Source of the DNA: Acidimicrobiia bacterium
Lineage (GTDB): Bacteria; Actinomycetota; Acidimicrobiia; Acidimicrobiales; Aldehydirespiratoraceae
NCBI GenBank assembly: GCA_021296315.1
Contig: JAGWAO010000024.1
Location: forward strand, 12,605 to 68,843
Length of the DNA stretch: 56,239 nucleotides
Direction: 5' to 3'
Shown here: positions 52,024 to 56,239 of the stretch, piece after piece
How the letters are laid out: each line of letters opens with the position of its first letter
Position numbering within the stretch: position 1 is the first letter of the stretch
Program-made: the position numbers and the translations under genes
Notes under the pieces: generated by a model
What the model was told of the DNA's origin: nothing
The model's input: the letters and a program-made list of their open reading frames with translations, nothing else
Databases searched by the model: none

Positions 52024-52079
52024 CGCTCCGGAGAGCAGCCTTCGAGGAGCTTCTGAGGCCGCTCGGATAGGTGTCTCCG

Positions 52080-52201
52080 TCTCGCGGTGCAGCGTCGTAT
52101 CTCCCGCTCTTGTTCGCTCTGCTCACGGGCCGCTCGGGCCACGGCCTCGCTCATCGCCTGATACGCCACATCAACTGCTGTGCTCACGCTCGGCCTCCAG
52201 G
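52080..52201 (-). repeat. Dispersed bipartite repeat, copy 8 (reverse orientation)
   Basis: On the minus strand module A (GGAGGCCGAGCG, 52199-52188) lies in the last codons of gcvP (EAER), then a spacer with the stop, module B (52151-52102) and a degenerate module C. As with copy 2, a gene end is built from module A. Confidence 0.85.
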
Positions 52202-55045
52202 GCGAGGTCCTCGATCGACGGGCACGAGCACATGATGTTGCGGTCGCCGTAGGCCCCGTCGATCCGGCCGACCGGCGACCAGTACTTGTTGGCCCGGTCG
52301 AAGGCCTCGGGGTAGGCGGCCTCGGTGCGGGTGTAGGGATGGGTCCACCCGTCGGCGGTCACGTCCTCGCAGGTGTGGGGGGCGTTCACCAGCGGGTTGT
52401 CGTCGGCGGGCCATTCGCCCCGTCCGACCCGCTGCGCCTCCTCGGCGATGGCCAGCATGGCGCCGCAGAACCGGTCCAGTTCGGCCTTACCCTCCGACTC
52501 GGTGGGCTCGATCATCAGCGTGCCCGCCACCGGGAAGCTCATGGTCGGGGCGTGGAAGCCGTAGTCGATGAGCCGCTTGGCGATGTCGTCGACGGTTATG
52601 CCGCAGGTGTCGCGCAGCACGCGGGTGTCGATGATGCACTCGTGGGCGACGAACCCCTCCGACCCGGTGTAGAGGATCGGGTAGGCCTTGCTGAGCCGGG
52701 TGGCGACGTAGTTGGCATTGAGGATGGCGACCTCAGTGGCCCGCCGCAGACCCTCGGCTCCCATCATGTGGATGTACATCCACGGGATGGCCAGGATCCC
52801 GGCCGAGCCCCACGGCGCGGCCGCGACCGGACCCGGCCCGGTCGGCGGTCCCGCCACCGGCGCGAGCGGATGGTTCGGCATGAACGGGATCAGGTGCTCG
52901 GCCACACCGATGGGCCCGACACCCGGGCCTCCTCCACCGTGAGGGATGCAGAAGGTCTTGTGCAGGTTGATGTGGCTGACATCGGCGCCGAACCGGCCCG
53001 GCCGGGCCAGGCCCACCATGGCGTTGAGGTTGGCCGCCGTGCTCGTGGACGACGTCGCAGATGTGGCGCACTGCGGTCTCGAACACGCCGTGGGTGGACG
53101 GGTAGGTGATCATCAGGGCGGCCAGGGTGTCGCTGTGGTCGACGGCCTTGCGCTTGAGGTCGTCCACGTCCACGTTGCCCATGCCGTCGCAGTCGACCAC
53201 CACCACCCGCATCCCGGCCATCACTGCGCTGGCCGCGTTGGTGCCGTGGGCCGACGACGGGATCAGGCACACGTCGCGGCCGGTGTCGCCCCGGCTGCGG
53301 TGGTAGGCCCGGATGGCCAGCAGGCCCGCGAGTTCGCCCTGCGCACCGCTGTTGGGCTGCAGCGACACCGCCGCGAAGCCGGTGATCTCAGCCAGCCAGT
53401 GCTCGAGCTGGTCGATCAGCCGCTGGTAGCCGACGGTCTGGTCCAGGGGGGCGAAGGGATGGATGTTGGCCAACTCGGGCCAGCTCACCGGTTCCATCTC
53501 CGTGGCCGCGTTGAGCTTCATGGTGCACGAGCCGAGCGGGATCATCGACCGGTCGAGGGCGATGTCGCGGTTCACCAGGCGGCGCATGTAGCGCACCAGC
53601 TCGGTCTCGCTGCGGAAGGCTGAGAAGATCGGGTGCGACAGCGGGGGAGTGGTGCGACGATAGTCGACGGGCCGGGGGTCGTCGACGATGCGGTCGAGGA
53701 TGCGGAAGTCGGCCCGGTAGCCGAACGCCCTCCATACCGCTTCCAGGTCGGCCGGCGTTGTTCTCTCGTCGACGGTGGCGGAGACAGTGTCGGCGTCGAC
53801 CCGGCGCAGGTTCACGCCACCGGCCAGAGCCACCGCGATCACCTTGTCGGCCCGGCCAGGCACGCGGATGCACACCGTGTCGAAGAACTGGTCGTGGACG
53901 ATCTCGATGGCGTTCTCCCGCAGCCCGTGCGCCAGGATGGCGGCCACGCGGTTGACCCGCAGCGCGATCTTGGACAGTCCCTCGGGCCCGTGATGGATGG
54001 CGTACATCGACGCCATCACGGCCAGCAGCACCTGCGAGGTGCATATGTTGGACGTGGCCTTCTCCCGGCGGATGTGCTGCTCGCGCGTCTGCAGGGCCAG
54101 CCGTAGCGCCTGGCGGCCTGCGGCGTCCCTGGACACCCCGACCAGGCGGCCGGGCAGGGCCCGCTGGTACTCCTCGCGCACCGCGATGTAGGCGGCGTGG
54201 GGGCCGCCGCCGAAGCGCTGGGTGGAGCCCACAACGACGTCGGCGCCGATCTCTCCCGGCGGGGTGAGCACGCACAGCGCCAGCGGGTCGGCGGCCACCG
54301 CCACCAGAGTGTCGGAGCCGTGGGCCCGCTCGATTATGGATCGCAGATCGGGGACGGCCCCGGTTGTGCCCGGATACTGCACCAGCAGCCCGTAGACGCC
54401 GTCGAGGTCCACGGTGGCCGGATCGCAGACAACGACCTCCAGGCCGATCGGCTCGGCCCGGGCCTCCACCACCGCGATGGTCTGGGGATGGCAGGCCTCG
54501 TCCACTGCAAAGCGGTCTCCCTGGCGGCCCCGCCCCACCCGGTGCAGCAGGGTCATGGCCTCGGCCGCGGCGGTGGCCTCGTCCAGCAGCGAGGCGTTGG
54601 CCAGGTCCATGGCCGTCAGCTCGCTGACCATGGTCTGGAAGTTGAGCAGCGCTTCCAGGCGGCCCTGCGAGATCTCCGGCTGGTACGGGGTGTAGGCCGT
54701 GTACCAGCCCGGATTCTCGAACACGTTGCGGCGGATGACCGCCGGCGTGATGGTGTGGTGGTAGCCCATGCCGATCATCGAGACCATCAGGCGGTTGGAG
54801 CGGGCCATCTCCAGCAGCTCGTCGTAGTCGGTCAGGCGGGGCCCGAGGGTGGGCAGCTCCATCGGCTCGCGCTGGCGGACGTCGTGGGGGACGGTGCGGT
54901 CGATCAACTCGTCGAGGTCGGCAACCCCGACGGTCGCGAGCATCTCGGAGATGTCTTCGGCGGTCGGACCTATGTGGCGGCTCTGGAAGGCTCGCCGGTC
55001 GCGTAGATCGTCAAACCGGGGCCTGGCACGTCTGATATCTGTCAT
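52171..55045 (-). pseudogene. gcvP: Glycine cleavage system P protein (glycine dehydrogenase), frameshifted
   Basis: P protein decarboxylates glycine with PLP and loads the H protein. The 5' part (55045 to about 53040) is intact with SRHIGPT, PLGSCTMKLNAATEM and [15 protein letters not shown]. The frame then breaks after HEHGGQ. The 3' part resumes in another frame as [17 protein letters not shown] with the PLP Lys in NLHKTFC and runs normally to 52171. The family has GGQVYVDGAN here; bases for VYVDGA and adjoining positions (20 nt) are missing between GGCGGCC and AACCTC, a net shift consistent with the observed frames. The corrected length, about 964 residues, is normal. Real mutation or assembly error cannot be told apart here. 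Confidence 0.9.
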
Positions 55046-55094
55046 CGATACGACAATCTACCCGAGAGCTGTGCCAGCCCGTATCCGGCGGGTG

Positions 55095-56237
55095 CTAGTC
55101 GAAGAGGTCGCCCCGATCGGTCAGGCCCAGCTTGGGGAACGGGCCGAAGAAGCCGTGCTCGTAGAGCCCGTACCCCTCCTGGGGGCCGCGGACCGGGTCG
55201 TCGTAGGTGAAGCGGGCCACCGAGTCCACCACGCCGTACTGGCCCAGTCCCCGGATCTCGCTCACCTTGTAGGCCCGGGCCTGCTCCACCAGTTCCTCGC
55301 CCTGCCACATGCCGTGGCGCCAGTCGGCCTCGACGCCGTAACCCGCGCCGATGGAGATGAAATTGGTGGCCAGCGGCTCGACATGGACGGTGATGGGTCC
55401 GCCGGGCGCTTCGGGGAACGTGATGTGCGACCCGGACAGCAGGCGGGTGCCGCTGACGGGGTCATGGGCCCACTCGGGCCGCCCGAGATAGTCGCGTGGG
55501 CGGTCGGGGTCGGTCCAGACCCGCATACCGGTCTGCATGGTGCGGTTGCCGTCGGGCTCCTCGTGGCACAGGTAGATGACCCAGTGGTCGCCGTAGTCGG
55601 CCGGCATGTAGTTCCACATGCCCGGCAAGGCCGCGAGGTTCTGGCGGATGCCGTCGGGCTGCTTCTCACCGACGGGGCGCACTCCCCATGACCGGTCACG
55701 GGCCCCGCCGCAGCGGTCCGGAGTCACTGCGATGTCGGTCCCGTCGACGGAAAGGGTGCCCTCCCAGCGGCCGAGTTGGGCGAACCGCTGGGTGTCGAAC
55801 ACCAGCGTGCCCCTGGTCCGCAGATACTGGCGGGGCTCCTCGAAGGGGTCGACGGGGGAGGTCCAGGTGACGTCCATGCCCAGCTGCGAGTCGGCGGGCC
55901 GCCCCGGCTCCACGATCACCCGCAGCTTGCGCAACGGCTCGACCACCTCGATGCGCACCGGCCCGACCGAGATGTCGGACCGGTCGACGAGGGGCTTGCT
56001 GGCCCGCACGACGAGGTGGTCGTCGCCCCGGGTGACGGCGAGATAGGCGTCGGTGGTGCCCAGGTTGGGGTACTGGCCCAGCCCGAAGATGGCGAAGTAC
56101 TCGCCGCCCGAGGGGTGCAGGTTGAAGTAGTAGCGGTCGTAGAAGTTGCGGTCCGAGGTGGCCGGATGGCGCACGTACTCGGAGGTCTGGTGGACCGGGA
56201 AGTCGTCCCAGGCCGAGATCGATCGATACGAGTTCAT
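55095..56237 (-). CDS. Unrecognised large hypothetical protein (380 residues)
   Basis: No family name recognised with confidence. The protein has no signal peptide and no membrane segment. It is rich in Trp, Tyr and aromatic beta-strand-like stretches (GGEYFAIFGLGQYPNLGTTD, FDTQRFAQLGRWEGTLSVDG, MWNYMPADYGDHWVIYLCHE). Together with the C-terminal GYGLYEHGFFGPFPKLGL this suggests a lipocalin-like or hydroxyneurosporene-synthase-like double barrel, as in large actinobacterial proteins of unknown function near steroid or lipid catabolism. It starts with ATG 56237 at the window edge, so a longer N terminus or a promoter cannot be checked. It is downstream of nothing visible and 49 bp upstream of gcvP. 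Confidence 0.7.
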   Translation of the reverse strand: MNSYRSISAWDDFPVHQTSEYVRHPATSDRNFYDRYYFNLHPSGGEYFAIFGLGQYPNLGTTDAYLAVTRGDDHLVVRASKPLVDRSDISVGPVRIEVVEPLRKLRVIVEPGRPADSQLGMDVTWTSPVDPFEEPRQYLRTRGTLVFDTQRFAQLGRWEGTLSVDGTDIAVTPDRCGGARDRSWGVRPVGEKQPDGIRQNLAALPGMWNYMPADYGDHWVIYLCHEEPDGNRTMQTGMRVWTDPDRPRDYLGRPEWAHDPVSGTRLLSGSHITFPEAPGGPITVHVEPLATNFISIGAGYGVEADWRHGMWQGEELVEQARAYKVSEIRGLGQYGVVDSVARFTYDDPVRGPQEGYGLYEHGFFGPFPKLGLTDRGDLFD

Positions 56238-56239
56238 GG

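Overview
The window is GC-rich and densely coded (52 protein genes, including one broken gene). It looks like a chromosomal segment of an actinobacterium, most plausibly an uncultured Acidimicrobiia-type lineage. The evidence is a mycothione reductase (mycothiol is an actinobacterial thiol), a gcvH / GarA-like FHA / FtsR-like MerR / bifunctional nuclease / MerR block that matches the order of the Rv1826-Rv1830 neighbourhood of Mycobacterium, three luciferase-like flavin/F420 oxidoreductases, several short-chain dehydrogenases, and many GTG starts. At least eight genes show an actinobacterial leaderless signature, a TANNNT-like -10 box exactly 6 nt before the start codon. The lineage call is an inference. 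No tRNA, rRNA, CRISPR array, prophage or transposase was seen, and no gene-free stretch exceeds 300 bases.

Layout. (1) 89-8137: a Rieske oxygenase, then a GcvT-like tetrahydrofolate methyltransferase, an amidohydrolase and an acyl-CoA dehydrogenase, followed by a minus-strand operon of three short-chain dehydrogenases led by a 64-residue unknown protein. (2) 8138-19796: mixed accessory genes and housekeeping genes (MFS transporter, class II aldolase, selD, nitronate monooxygenase, SRAP/YedK, HIT protein, CDP-alcohol phosphatidyltransferase, two LLM oxidoreductases, AhpD-like protein, sulfurtransferase, aldehyde dehydrogenase). selD is read through an in-frame UGA and is itself a selenoprotein gene. 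(3) 20083-29172: a tightly packed cluster with an ABC importer (binding protein and two permeases), Gfo/Idh/MocA oxidoreductase, IclR regulator, GlpD-like dehydrogenase, GlpK-like kinase and SDR, probably for a polyol or glycerol-containing compound. (4) 29197-43404: an alpha-glucoside (agl-like) regulon with a LacI regulator, binding protein, two permeases, a GH13 alpha-glucosidase and an orphan MalK/MsmK-type ATPase. It is interrupted by unrelated oxidoreductase, amidohydrolase and phosphotransferase genes but tied together by three near-identical LacI-family operators, each placed just downstream of a -10 box. (5) 43528-55045: the glycine cleavage region (gcvH, gcvT, gcvP) with regulators, hpt, aroC, mycothione reductase and enoyl-CoA hydratase. 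gcvP carries an apparent 20-nt deletion that shifts its frame. (6) 55095-56237: one unrecognised large protein.

How the genes work together. Neither ABC importer has its own ATPase, and the single MalK/MsmK-type ATPase probably energises both. The LacI-type operators at the binding-protein, glucosidase and ATPase genes predict coordinated induction by an alpha-glucoside. The gcv genes, GarA-like FHA protein and MerR regulators suggest control of glycine/C1 flow together with central nitrogen metabolism, as known for GarA in Mycobacterium.

The most unusual material is non-coding. A bipartite ~120-140 bp dispersed repeat occurs at eight loci, mostly at gene ends. A second family of short imperfect palindromes sits in convergent gene junctions. 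Many short tandem duplications (34-71 bp) lie exactly at translation starts or stops, including a 37-bp duplication that throws the best start of the alpha-glucosidase out of frame.
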